In this document: piece by piece, positions 6,832 to 15,758 of the stretch | Layout of the letters: each line of letters begins with the position of its first letter | How positions within the stretch are numbered: position 1 is the stretch's first letter | Origin: Lewinellaceae bacterium | Lineage (GTDB): Bacteria; Bacteroidota; Bacteroidia; Chitinophagales; Saprospiraceae | Direction: 5' to 3' | NCBI GenBank assembly: GCA_020636135.1 | Contig: JACJYK010000001.1 | Coordinates: forward strand, 2,714,501-2,778,500 | DNA: 64,000 bases | The notes under the pieces: generated by a model | Databases searched by the model: none | Seen by the model: only the letters and a program-made list of their open reading frames with translations | What the model was told of the DNA's origin: nothing | Translations under genes and position numbers: made by a program

Positions 6832-9800
6832 TTAATGGGTTACCAGCAAACGTTGCTGATAGGTTGTTTCTCCTTGCCGGATCCGTAACAGGTATGATCC
6901 TGCCGGCAATTTGGTGACCGGTAACTGCTGTGCTCCTGTTTGGCCAGACCAGGCCCCTACCTGTTGTCCCAGCTGGTTGTAAAGTCTCAATTCGGCACCA
7001 TTTCTCCAATCCGCAGGCCAGGTAATAGTCACCTGGTCGTGAACCGGGTTCGGAAAAATACGGATGCCCCGCTGCCCGGCATCGATGGCGTGAACGGCAA
7101 CCGTTCCTTCCGGGAGTAAAACCTGGTCGATCACGTGAACGACACCGTTATCGGTAAGGATATTGGCAAAGGTGATGCTGGCCTGGTTGACTTTTAATCC
7201 CTGTGTGTTGACTGTGAAGTTAACATTTTGACCTTCCAGCGTCATTTCAGAAGTGCCGTTCATAAGACTCCCGGTGCGGAATTCTCCATTAAGAATATGA
7301 TATAACAACACATCCCGCAATAAACCCTGAGGATCCGCTGCCAGGCTGTCCATGACCGCTGTCGGCAAGGCAGCAAAGGCTTCGTCCGTCGGGGCAAAAA
7401 GTGTATAAGGTCCTAGCCCATCCAATTGTGCATCCAAACCAGTCAGTTGAAGCAAAGAATCCAGCGTCTTGTGCACAGGACTGGCCTTCACTGCATCGAG
7501 GATTGTGAAGGTATCCTCAACCATGACCGGTAACAGGACAGCGTCGATAACCTGTACGACCCCATTCGTCGCTACCAAATCCGATACGGTGATCAGCACG
7601 CCATCGACCAGAAACGAATCCATAGTGTTGGTCACCTGCAATGAATCACCCAATAACGTACGCACTTTCTGGTCCGGGCCAAAACCAGCACGCAGGTAAT
7701 TACCGTTCACGATGTGATGACGCAATACATCCGCAAGTGCACCGGCCGGGTCCGATAAAAGCGCCAGCAAGGTTGCCGAGGGTACTTTTGCAAGGGCAGC
7801 ATCTGTAGGAGCGAAGACCGTGTATGGCCCTTCCTCTTCCAGAATAGCGGACAAACCGGAATCATCCAGCGCCGCCTCAAGGCCCTGATGGTCCGGGCTC
7901 TTGCGGATCAAATCCATTATTGTGGTGGTATCCTCAGGAATCCTGAGCACGACATCGATGAGATGGACAATGCCATTACCGGCAGTGAGGTCCGCCATGA
8001 TGATCTTGGCGTCATTAACCCAAATGCTCGAATCCACCCGGGTGATGGACAAGACATTCCCCTCCAGACTGGTGAGCAGGTCGCCATCCATTAATGACGA
8101 TGCAGGATGCAACCCTGCCGTGGCGTGGTACCTCAACAGTTGACTTAAAACCTGCGGCAGCTGCATCAACGAATCCAGGGCACCGGAAGAAAGAGCCGCA
8201 AAAGCGGCATCCGTGGGGGCAAACACCGTCAGTTTCGAGGCCCCGGCCAGGGAGCCCGCCAATCCTGCCGAGTCTATCAACTGATTGAGGATCAGCAGTT
8301 CCGGGCGCTCGCGTATCAAGCCCAGGATCGTCGTCGTATCTGCCACCGGCGCCATCAGCACCTCGTCCAGGTAATGCAACAGGCCATTGTCAGTCTGGAT
8401 GTTGGCCATGGTGATCAGCGATTGATTGATGTAAATGCCGGTATCCGTGCGGGTTACATATAGTGTATCCCCGCTCAGGGCAACCAGCTTCTGGCCATTC
8501 TTGAGGGTGTTGGTAGGCCAGGATCCGTTTACTACATGATAAGCCAGGAAGTTGTATAGTTTTTGCTCCGGGTCGGCATTCAGGCTATCCAGAAAGCCAG
8601 CCGGCAGGTGAGCAAAGGCCGAATCATTGGGTGCGAAAAGTGTAAATGGCCCATCGCCATCCAGAATGGTATTTAATCCGGCAAGGTTAATCTCTTCCAG
8701 CAAGGTTTGATGCATCGGGCTGTTCTCCAGCATATCGACCAGGGTGACACGCGTATCGGCTTTGGGTGGAAACAGCACGGCATCCAACACATGGACAACC
8801 CCATTCGTTGCGACCAGATCGGTTACGGTCAGGGCAACATCATTGATCAGCACCATACTCCCGGAAATCTGGATCTGGAGCAATCCGCCCTGTCTTGTCG
8901 ACAAGAATCCATTCACAAAATCGGTGGTGCCATAAGTGCCGGCCACGATGTGGTAGAGTAATACATTGGCCAAATCACCGGTTGGATCCGCATTCAATGA
9001 GTCCAGTACTCCGGGTAGCAAGGCCGCAAAGGCGGCATCCGTCGGGGCAAATACCGTATACGGCCCGCCGTTTTCCAGATCATTGTCCAAACCAGCCAAT
9101 TGCAGTTCCTGGGTCAAGGTATTCAGTTCCGTACGGCCGGCAATCAGGTCCCACACGGTCGTGGTATCCTGTTCTACCACCTCTGGAATCAGCACTGCAT
9201 CGATGCCATGTATCACGCCATTGGAAGCCATCGAGTCCATAGCAATGATCAGGGCACCATCGATGTGAATACCACTGCTATCCACCTGGACCTGCAGGGC
9301 ATCACCCGCCAGCGTAGTTAGCGTCTGGCCATCAAGCAAACTGGCGGAGGGAAGTTGTCCGCTGACCACATTATGACGAAGCAAGTCTTTTAAAGCGCCA
9401 TTGGGGTCGGCAAACAAGGAATCCAGCATGGTGGACGATAATGCGGAAAAGGCAGCATCCGTTGGAGCAAATAAGGTGTATGGACCCGGCATGGCCAGTT
9501 CTGCGTCCAAACCAGAAGCGGTTAATGCCGAATCCAGCAGACTGTATTGGGCATTCCTGCCGACCACATCCACGATGGTAACCGGCTCCACCATGGTATC
9601 CACCGCCGGCAGCTCTAAAACGGCTTCCAGGAGATGGATGACGCCATTATTCGCGGTCAGGTCCGTCATCATAATGCGGGATCCGTTGATGGTGATACCA
9701 AGACTGTCCACAGCCACTTCCAGAGTAGCTCCCTGCCAGGAAATCAATTGTAGACCATCAGTCAGCTCGGCAGCCGGCAAAGAATCGCTTACCAGGTGCA

Positions 9801-10470
9801 GATCCAGTAAACTCTGGAGGTAACCGGCTGAGTCGGTAATGAAGCTCCAAACTTGCGGGCTCAACGACGCAAATGCTGCATCGGTTGGAGCAAAGCAAGT
9901 AATGGGACCCATCCCGTCCAACGATGCATCCAATCCGGCCAGGGTGATCAATGAATCCAGCACCGTCGTCTGCGCATTGCCGGCAATCACATCACGGACC
10001 GTAGTCGTATCCGCAGGAAGCTGGAGTACCGCGTTGATCACATGCACGATCCCGTTACTTCCCCTCAGATCCTGGATGATGATCCTGGCCTGGTTGATGT
10101 ATATACCCGTAGAGTCCATTTTTATGGATAGCTCCTGACCGGCTAGTGAGAGCACCATGGATTTGGTTGCCAGCTGCATGGCAGACAAACTGTCATCAAC
10201 CAGGTGATTCCGCAGGAGAGGCCCCAGCTTCATGGTATCCAGCAACCATGCCTCCAGCACACCCGGTGGCAGGTTAGCAAATGCACTGTCCGTCGGCGCA
10301 AAAACCGTTACTGGTACCGTATCGTTCAACCGGGCATCCAGTTGGGCGGTGAGTAATGCGGTCTCCAGGGTGTCGAGATCCGGATCATTGGCGATCAGGT
10401 CCCACACTGTCTGGGTTCGTGCCGTAAAAAGGGTGATAAAAAAGAAAATCGGTATTAATAATGTTCTCAT
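6832..10470 (-). CDS. Secreted protein with eight fasciclin (FAS1) domains and T9SS sorting tail
   Basis: The product is 1212 residues. After a signal peptide (1-20, ending TARTQ) come eight FAS1 domains of about 135 residues. Each opens with a D-x-[IVL] helix and carries the FAPTDxAF box (variants FAPNDSAF in domain 5 and FAPTDAAL in domain 7) and a closing NGVxHxIDxVLxP strand. FAS1 domains are adhesion modules found in surface proteins. The last 75 residues (IRIFPNPVHDQVTI, RLYNQLGQQVG, LPAGSYLLRI) are a classic type A sorting domain of the type IX secretion system, so the protein is released or anchored at the cell surface. Nearby genes give no clue to a ligand; the likely role is matrix attachment or cell-cell contact. 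Confidence 0.93.
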   Translation of the reverse strand: MRTLLIPIFFFITLFTARTQTVWDLIANDPDLDTLETALLTAQLDARLNDTVPVTVFAPTDSAFANLPPGVLEAWLLDTMKLGPLLRNHLVDDSLSAMQLATKSMVLSLAGQELSIKMDSTGIYINQARIIIQDLRGSNGIVHVINAVLQLPADTTTVRDVIAGNAQTTVLDSLITLAGLDASLDGMGPITCFAPTDAAFASLSPQVWSFITDSAGYLQSLLDLHLVSDSLPAAELTDGLQLISWQGATLEVAVDSLGITINGSRIMMTDLTANNGVIHLLEAVLELPAVDTMVEPVTIVDVVGRNAQYSLLDSALTASGLDAELAMPGPYTLFAPTDAAFSALSSTMLDSLFADPNGALKDLLRHNVVSGQLPSASLLDGQTLTTLAGDALQVQVDSSGIHIDGALIIAMDSMASNGVIHGIDAVLIPEVVEQDTTTVWDLIAGRTELNTLTQELQLAGLDNDLENGGPYTVFAPTDAAFAALLPGVLDSLNADPTGDLANVLLYHIVAGTYGTTDFVNGFLSTRQGGLLQIQISGSMVLINDVALTVTDLVATNGVVHVLDAVLFPPKADTRVTLVDMLENSPMHQTLLEEINLAGLNTILDGDGPFTLFAPNDSAFAHLPAGFLDSLNADPEQKLYNFLAYHVVNGSWPTNTLKNGQKLVALSGDTLYVTRTDTGIYINQSLITMANIQTDNGLLHYLDEVLMAPVADTTTILGLIRERPELLILNQLIDSAGLAGSLAGASKLTVFAPTDAAFAALSSGALDSLMQLPQVLSQLLRYHATAGLHPASSLMDGDLLTSLEGNVLSITRVDSSIWVNDAKIIMADLTAGNGIVHLIDVVLRIPEDTTTIMDLIRKSPDHQGLEAALDDSGLSAILEEEGPYTVFAPTDAALAKVPSATLLALLSDPAGALADVLRHHIVNGNYLRAGFGPDQKVRTLLGDSLQVTNTMDSFLVDGVLITVSDLVATNGVVQVIDAVLLPVMVEDTFTILDAVKASPVHKTLDSLLQLTGLDAQLDGLGPYTLFAPTDEAFAALPTAVMDSLAADPQGLLRDVLLYHILNGEFRTGSLMNGTSEMTLEGQNVNFTVNTQGLKVNQASITFANILTDNGVVHVIDQVLLPEGTVAVHAIDAGQRGIRIFPNPVHDQVTITWPADWRNGAELRLYNQLGQQVGAWSGQTGAQQLPVTKLPAGSYLLRIRQGETTYQQRLLVTH

Positions 10471-10823
10471 AAGGCAAGGATTGATTGCTTTTGAAGTGTG
10501 TTATTAGAAGACCTTGGCATTCAACACGTAATACATGCGAATGATTATTCAAGTCCAGATAAAGCCTGGAAATCAGGAAATGCTTGGGAATGCTTCAACA
10601 AAAAAATTGGTACGGAAAATGGTAATGAAGTATTACCTCGGGGTGTCGTCGGAAGTATAACGGGAATTACATGGGTAAATTGTGTCATATACTGCCGGAA
10701 GCATCTGCACACATGAAATGGAGCCTGTAACACAGGGTATTCCGTGGCGAAAAAGAATTAAGATTTGGAATGCAATGCAGGTATAATAGAACGCGTTTAA
10801 AGTTATTCTTATATATTTAGGTC
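10471..10823. other. Intergenic region between divergent genes; weak promoter element at 10812
   Basis: No convincing gene is seen; short frames here have no recognisable features. TATATTTA at 10812-10819 resembles the Bacteroidota -7 element TAnnTTTG with one mismatch. It would place the transcript start at or next to the ATG at 10824. No clear -33 TTG is visible for the minus-strand FAS1 gene. Confidence 0.4.
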
Positions 10824-12053
10824 ATGGCGGGATTAAAGAAGGGTGTTAAACGACTGATTTTTGCGGGGGTTATCGGTGTCTCAGTTTTCCTGGCCAGCAG
10901 CTCCAAAACCTCTACCGTTGATGCACCACCGCCGGTTGAGCCTTTACCCAGTATAGAATCTCTGCATCTACCTATCGCAGATTTTAAGCAAGAGGTCAGT
11001 TCCTGGCTCGATTCCGTCTTTGTGGCTGAAAAATTGCCGGGTATGGCCGTTGCCGTTGTATATCGGGACTCGGTCCTTTTTTCCGGGACCTGGGGTTATA
11101 CTTCGGTAAAAACAGAACAACCACTGAGTCCCGACTCTCCTTTCCGGCTGGGATCATTATCCAAAGGTGTTACTGCTGTGCTGACCGCACGGTTGGTGGC
11201 CGCCGGGTTGCTGGATTGGGACGATTGTGTATCGGATTATGTGCCACATTTTCAAATCGGTAAATATGGCGATATCACGATCCGGCAGTTGTTGTCCCAT
11301 ACCACCGGATTACCTTATCACGCGCATACCTCTCTGATCGAAAGCCGCTGGTCACTGGAAAAATCATTGCCCTACCTGGCGCAGGTCAAGACCATCTCAA
11401 AACCAGGTCAGCTTTACAGCTATCAGAATCTGGCCTATAGTGCCATCCAGCCAGTGCTGGAAAAAGTGACTGGTAAACCGATGCCCGAACTACTGAAAGA
11501 ATACGTTTTTGACCCTATGGGCATGCAGCGTGCCAGTTGCGATCAGGCTTCGATGCTCGAAGACAGCCTTGCCGCCCTGCCTCATGTGCACACCCGCCGG
11601 GGCTGGGTGCCCAAAAAGATCAGCGAAAAATACTACAATGCCATACCCGCTGGCGGTGTAAATGCAAGCATCAATGACATGGCCTCCTATGTCAAAAACC
11701 TGATGGGTTACGGAGACCTGAATGTTGCTGAATTCAAACCGCTCTTCAAGCCTGAGATCGTCACTCCCATCGAACGCCGTTATTTCCGGGACTGGGACCA
11801 TCTGGATGAAGCCTATTATGGCATGGGATGGCGCATCGTGGTTAACCAGCAGGACACAGTGTATTATCACGGAGGATTTGTCAATAACTTCCGTAGTGAG
11901 ATTGCCATGCGTCCCTGTGATGGGTTAGGCGTTGTGTTTCTCTTCAATGAATTCACCCCTTTCGCCAAAACTGCCGTACCTGAATTCTGGCGTCTGTCCA
12001 ACCGCTACCGTTTCGCTCTCGAGCCATGGCCGATGCCCATCGCAAAATCCTGA
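10824..12053 (+). CDS. Serine hydrolase of the beta-lactamase/penicillin-binding family
   Basis: The 409-residue product has an N-terminal hydrophobic anchor or signal (residues 8-25). The catalytic core shows the SxxK motif (RLGSLSKG, Ser111 and Lys114), the YxN motif (YSYQN, Tyr200 and Asn202) and a YHGGFV stretch near residue 350 in the place of the KTG box. This is the class C beta-lactamase-like fold of the AmpC/EstB group. Members act as D-amino-acid peptidases, esterases or beta-lactamases outside the cytoplasm. The family alone does not say which, and no resistance role should be assumed. Its stop is 36 bases before the Sua5 gene in the same direction. Confidence 0.88.
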   Translation: MAGLKKGVKRLIFAGVIGVSVFLASSSKTSTVDAPPPVEPLPSIESLHLPIADFKQEVSSWLDSVFVAEKLPGMAVAVVYRDSVLFSGTWGYTSVKTEQPLSPDSPFRLGSLSKGVTAVLTARLVAAGLLDWDDCVSDYVPHFQIGKYGDITIRQLLSHTTGLPYHAHTSLIESRWSLEKSLPYLAQVKTISKPGQLYSYQNLAYSAIQPVLEKVTGKPMPELLKEYVFDPMGMQRASCDQASMLEDSLAALPHVHTRRGWVPKKISEKYYNAIPAGGVNASINDMASYVKNLMGYGDLNVAEFKPLFKPEIVTPIERRYFRDWDHLDEAYYGMGWRIVVNQQDTVYYHGGFVNNFRSEIAMRPCDGLGVVFLFNEFTPFAKTAVPEFWRLSNRYRFALEPWPMPIAKS

Positions 12054-12076
12054 AATCTCTGACCCCGCGAAAGTGT

Positions 12077-12084
12077 TACTTTTG
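12077..12084 (+). promoter_or_regulatory. Candidate -7 promoter element (TACTTTTG) for the Sua5 gene
   Basis: TACTTTTG matches the Bacteroidota consensus TAnnTTTG and ends 5 bases before the ATG at 12090. Transcription would then begin at or beside the start codon, giving a leaderless message. No TTG at the -33 position is seen, so confidence is modest. Confidence 0.45.
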
Positions 12085-12089
12085 CAGCC

Positions 12090-13061
12090 ATGCAAGGTTT
12101 TAACACGCTGATATCGGACGATATTGATCAGGCAGTTTATTGGCTGAGAAAAGGTGAGCTGGTGGCCATACCCACCGAAACCGTCTACGGATTAGCCGCG
12201 AATGCCTTGAACAGCATTGCTGTACGAAAAATATTCAGCACCAAAGGCCGGCCCGACTATGACCCATTGATCGTACATACCGACCAGGTGGATAAAATAG
12301 CCCATTGGGTTACATCCTTCCCTGCACCTCTCCGGCAATTAGCAGAAGCTTTCTGGCCTGGTCCCCTGACCTTGTTACTCCCTAAAAATGAGTCCGTACC
12401 GGATCTGGTGACGGCCGGATTGCCCCGGGTTGGCATCCGGATCCCCGATCATGCGCTGACCAGGTCATTATTGTCCCGTCTGGAGTTTCCACTGGCGGCC
12501 CCAAGCGCCAATCCCTTTGGGTATGTTAGCCCGACCACTGCACAGCATGTTGACAATAACTTTAACGGAAAGATCCCGATGATCCTGGATGGCGGCGCTT
12601 GCACCAGAGGCATCGAATCAACCATCGTCGGGATGGAAGGTGAAGACCTGATAATTTACCGGCTGGGTGCGTTGGTAAAAGCGGAAATCGAATCCGTGGT
12701 GGGCCCGGTACAGCTTCGTCCCCACTCTACCTCCAAACCCCTTGCCCCGGGCATGCTCACCAAACATTACGCCCCCAGCAAACAGGTCATTGTCATCGGC
12801 AGTCTCGATGAAGCCATTCCGCTTATAAAGTCGCCAAATGTTGCCTTGATCACTTTCAGCCATGCACTGGACCAGGGATACCGGTCAGTTTGGCTGTCAA
12901 CCAGAGGTGATCTGGACGAAGCCGCTGCAAGATTTTATGCCACCCTGCAGCAGTGGGACCACGATCCGGCCATCGAAATCATCGTAATCGAGCGGTTTCC
13001 AGATGAGCACATCGGCATGGCTCTGAATGATAAACTGCAGCGAGCATCCAGTAAATCATAG
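12090..13061 (+). CDS. sua5: L-threonylcarbamoyladenylate synthase (Sua5/YrdC type)
   Basis: The product is 323 residues, the long Sua5 form with a YrdC domain (1-205) and a C-terminal Sua5 domain. Conserved words are the N-terminal IPTETVYGLAANA, the STKGRPDYDPLIVH loop with the Lys and Arg that bind phosphate, APSANPFGYVSPT and the ESTIVG strand, followed by the interdomain APGMLTKHYAP. It makes threonylcarbamoyl-AMP from threonine, bicarbonate and ATP, the first step of the t6A37 modification of tRNAs that read ANN codons. It is a cytoplasmic housekeeping enzyme, probably driven by its own promoter. Confidence 0.93.
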   Translation: MQGFNTLISDDIDQAVYWLRKGELVAIPTETVYGLAANALNSIAVRKIFSTKGRPDYDPLIVHTDQVDKIAHWVTSFPAPLRQLAEAFWPGPLTLLLPKNESVPDLVTAGLPRVGIRIPDHALTRSLLSRLEFPLAAPSANPFGYVSPTTAQHVDNNFNGKIPMILDGGACTRGIESTIVGMEGEDLIIYRLGALVKAEIESVVGPVQLRPHSTSKPLAPGMLTKHYAPSKQVIVIGSLDEAIPLIKSPNVALITFSHALDQGYRSVWLSTRGDLDEAAARFYATLQQWDHDPAIEIIVIERFPDEHIGMALNDKLQRASSKS

Positions 13062-13092
13062 GGATCAGGAACCCTGCTTTGACACTAAGTCC

Positions 13093-15648
13093 TCAGGGAT
13101 GGATACGATAAGTCTGTCCTTTCTCAACCGGGAATCCAATCAGATAACCGGCATCCGGAATTACGACTGCCAAGGAATCTACGGCAAGTATGACGGGATC
13201 CCCTACTTCCGGAACATGGAATACCGGATCATCGGGAAATTCACTCTCATTGGTGACTACTTGTACACCATCGACCTGCACCGGAATCCATGTCCGGATC
13301 CGGCAGAATCCATCTTTCGCTGCGGTAATCCAGGCATCCTGAAGCTTTCCATCCCGCCAGGAAATATCTACCGTATACGCCCCGCGTGCTTTCAATCCAA
13401 GGACATTCCCTTCCTTCCACGACGAGGGCAAGGCAGGTAGTAGCTCCACGGCACCGGAATGGCTCTGTAACAACATCTCTGCGATCCCTGCTGTAGCACC
13501 GAAATTCCCGTCGATCTGGAAGGGAGGATGGGCATCCAACAAGCTGTGGTAGACGCCGCCTCCCGGTCCGTAGCTGTACCTTCCGCTGGCACTCGGCTCC
13601 ACTGGATTTAATTCATTGTTGATCAGGAGCAACGTGTGGTCACCATCTTTCTGACGTGCCCAGCAATTGATCTTCCAGCCCATGGACCACCCGGTGGATG
13701 GATCGCCGCGTCGTTCCAGGGTCTTTCTCACAGCAGAGAATAACTCAGGTGTCCGGTAGGGATCAATTTGATTCCCAGGATAAAACCCATACAAATGGGA
13801 AATGTGCCGATGGTGTACGTCGGTTTCCGGGAAGGGCTGGCTCCACTCCAGCAACTCACCATGATTGCCGACCTGGTAAGGAAACAAATGAGCTTGTATC
13901 TCTGCCCAATCTTTTGGAGGCTCAATCTTCAATATCCTGGCTGCAAGCAGTGACCGGTCCAGTAGTTCACGGGTGATGGCCATGTCCATGGTAGGACCCA
14001 TACAAACCGCCGTGGCCGTATCGTGCCATAAAAATTTATTCTCGGGTGATGTACCAAAGCGGGTCAACCAGTGTCCCTGATCGTCCTGGACAAGCATGTC
14101 CTTTACAAAAGCGAGCGCCTCAGACATGATCGGGTAGACCGTGGTCCGCAGGAAATCTTCATCCCGGGTGAAGAGGTAATGTTCCCACAAATGGGATACC
14201 AGCCATCCGGCTCCCATATTCCAATTGGCCCAGACCGGATCCCCTTTCCCGTAATCTCCCACCGGCCAGGTCTGTCTCCAGATATCGGAATTGTGGTGTG
14301 CAACCCAGCCATCCGCATGGTAGTTTGTACTGGCCGTTTTTTTGCCGGGATCCACCATTTCCCGGATCATACGGATGAAAGGCTCGGTGAGTTCAGAGAG
14401 GTTGGTATTCTCGGCCGGCCAATAATTCATTTCTGCGTTTATATTGATCGTATAATTGGAACTCCATGGCGGTCTCAACTCCTGGTTCCAGATACCCTGG
14501 AGATTGGCCGGTTGGCTTCCCGGCCGTGAGGAGCCTACCAGCAAATAACGCCCAAACTGGAAGAGCAGGGTGACCAGGCCGGGATCTTCGGCTCCTGCTT
14601 TGTAGTCTCTTAACCGTTCGTCAATGGGCTTATCCTTTTGCGGTGTTTCACCCAAATCAAGGACCACCCGGTCCATCAGGCTCCGGTGGTCTTCCTGATG
14701 CCGATTCCACAATTCGTCAATGGAATGAGTGGAAGCTGATTGCAAGATCTTGCTTGCCTGGTCAGCAGGGTTTAACCCATCCGCTGACGGTGACTTGAAA
14801 GGCCCGTTGAAGCTGGTTGTCGCAGTAAATAAAAGCACAATCCGTTCGTCGCCATGCACCTGCAGGACCGAGTCGGTCACCTCACCCTGTCCATCAAGGA
14901 CCGTAAGCCAGCTTTCAGCCTCCATTCCTTTTCCTCCCCATTTATCAAATCGTACCGGATCCGGCATATTACCCCGGTAACTGGGCTCTGCGTGGTACGG
15001 CGCTTTACAGCGCATCACCAGCGTTTTAGCGCCTTCCTGCCGAATACGATGAGGAGTTTGACTGGTCATTGATGCAGCCATGCGAATGCCAGCCGGATCA
15101 TTGGTTGTAACATCGATCATGGCAACCTGATCCGGATAACTGATGGCAAACCGCTGTATCCAGTGGTACCCATTGCGGTCAAATTGGATCTCCACGCTCC
15201 CTTCCCTTAAGTTGAGCGTACGGCGATATCCTGACACTTCAGAAGTATCCTGAAAGTCCAGCCACAAATCACCCAGCGGTGCATACGATTCGGTGAAGCC
15301 TCCCTGCATATTCCGGATCAGTTGATCGGCCCGGATCAGGTCTTTGCGCTGCAGGCTGTGCACGATCGTATCAATCCATTTTGGGGCATCAGGATTATCA
15401 CCTGTGGCGGGCTCTCCTGCCCAAAAACTATCTTCGTTTAGTGGTATGCGTTGCCGGTCAGGATCTCCCAGGATCATCATTCCAACCCTTCCATTTCCGA
15501 TCGGAAATCCTTCCTCCCAATAATCCGCGGGACGATCAAAAAAATAAGTCAGTTCCGAAGCTGAGGGACTGTCCTTTTTAACGGATTTTGAACAGCTCCC
15601 AACAATTAGTAATAAAGCAAGTAAACCTGCATAGCGGAAACAAAGCAT
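13093..15648 (-). CDS. GH95-family alpha-L-fucosidase/alpha-L-galactosidase, lipoprotein
   Basis: The 851-residue product has a lipoprotein signal (lipobox VGSC, Cys about 19). It shows the GH95 pattern throughout: WEEGFPIGNGRVGMMILG and PLNEDSFWAGEP at the N-terminus, and the active-site INAEMNYWPAE with the paired Asn residues that activate water. It continues with RRGDPSTGWSMGWK and the catalytic-acid region DGNFGATAGIAEML. GH95 enzymes invert alpha-1,2-linked L-fucose or L-galactose on plant xyloglucan, rhamnogalacturonan II or host glycans. Its place next to housekeeping genes gives no substrate, but other pectin enzymes in the window make a plant-wall role plausible. It is convergent with the Sua5 gene, 31 bases apart. 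Confidence 0.93.
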   Translation of the reverse strand: MLCFRYAGLLALLLIVGSCSKSVKKDSPSASELTYFFDRPADYWEEGFPIGNGRVGMMILGDPDRQRIPLNEDSFWAGEPATGDNPDAPKWIDTIVHSLQRKDLIRADQLIRNMQGGFTESYAPLGDLWLDFQDTSEVSGYRRTLNLREGSVEIQFDRNGYHWIQRFAISYPDQVAMIDVTTNDPAGIRMAASMTSQTPHRIRQEGAKTLVMRCKAPYHAEPSYRGNMPDPVRFDKWGGKGMEAESWLTVLDGQGEVTDSVLQVHGDERIVLLFTATTSFNGPFKSPSADGLNPADQASKILQSASTHSIDELWNRHQEDHRSLMDRVVLDLGETPQKDKPIDERLRDYKAGAEDPGLVTLLFQFGRYLLVGSSRPGSQPANLQGIWNQELRPPWSSNYTININAEMNYWPAENTNLSELTEPFIRMIREMVDPGKKTASTNYHADGWVAHHNSDIWRQTWPVGDYGKGDPVWANWNMGAGWLVSHLWEHYLFTRDEDFLRTTVYPIMSEALAFVKDMLVQDDQGHWLTRFGTSPENKFLWHDTATAVCMGPTMDMAITRELLDRSLLAARILKIEPPKDWAEIQAHLFPYQVGNHGELLEWSQPFPETDVHHRHISHLYGFYPGNQIDPYRTPELFSAVRKTLERRGDPSTGWSMGWKINCWARQKDGDHTLLLINNELNPVEPSASGRYSYGPGGGVYHSLLDAHPPFQIDGNFGATAGIAEMLLQSHSGAVELLPALPSSWKEGNVLGLKARGAYTVDISWRDGKLQDAWITAAKDGFCRIRTWIPVQVDGVQVVTNESEFPDDPVFHVPEVGDPVILAVDSLAVVIPDAGYLIGFPVEKGQTYRIHP

Positions 15649-15734
15649 AACGCGACAGAATTTAGGGCATAAGATAGGGACAAAAAGGGAGATAGGTCTC
15701 CTGCCGGCGCACCATACTTATTAAAACAAATGAT

Positions 15735-15742
15735 TATATTTG
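15735..15742 (+). promoter_or_regulatory. Candidate -7 promoter element (TATATTTG) for the DUF389 gene
   Basis: It is an exact match to TAnnTTTG, 16 bases upstream of the ATG at 15759, in an A+T-rich stretch between divergent genes. No TTG is found at the usual -33 spacing. Confidence 0.45.
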
Positions 15743-15758
15743 AGCAAATGATGGATCC

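Noticed and set aside
7469..10138. Several plus-strand frames inside the FAS1 gene
   Set aside because: They are antisense to a long, clearly real gene and only mirror its repeated domains.
10498..10733. Short frames on both strands between the FAS1 gene and the serine hydrolase
   Set aside because: They overlap each other, lack any motif or signal, and have no neighbour support.
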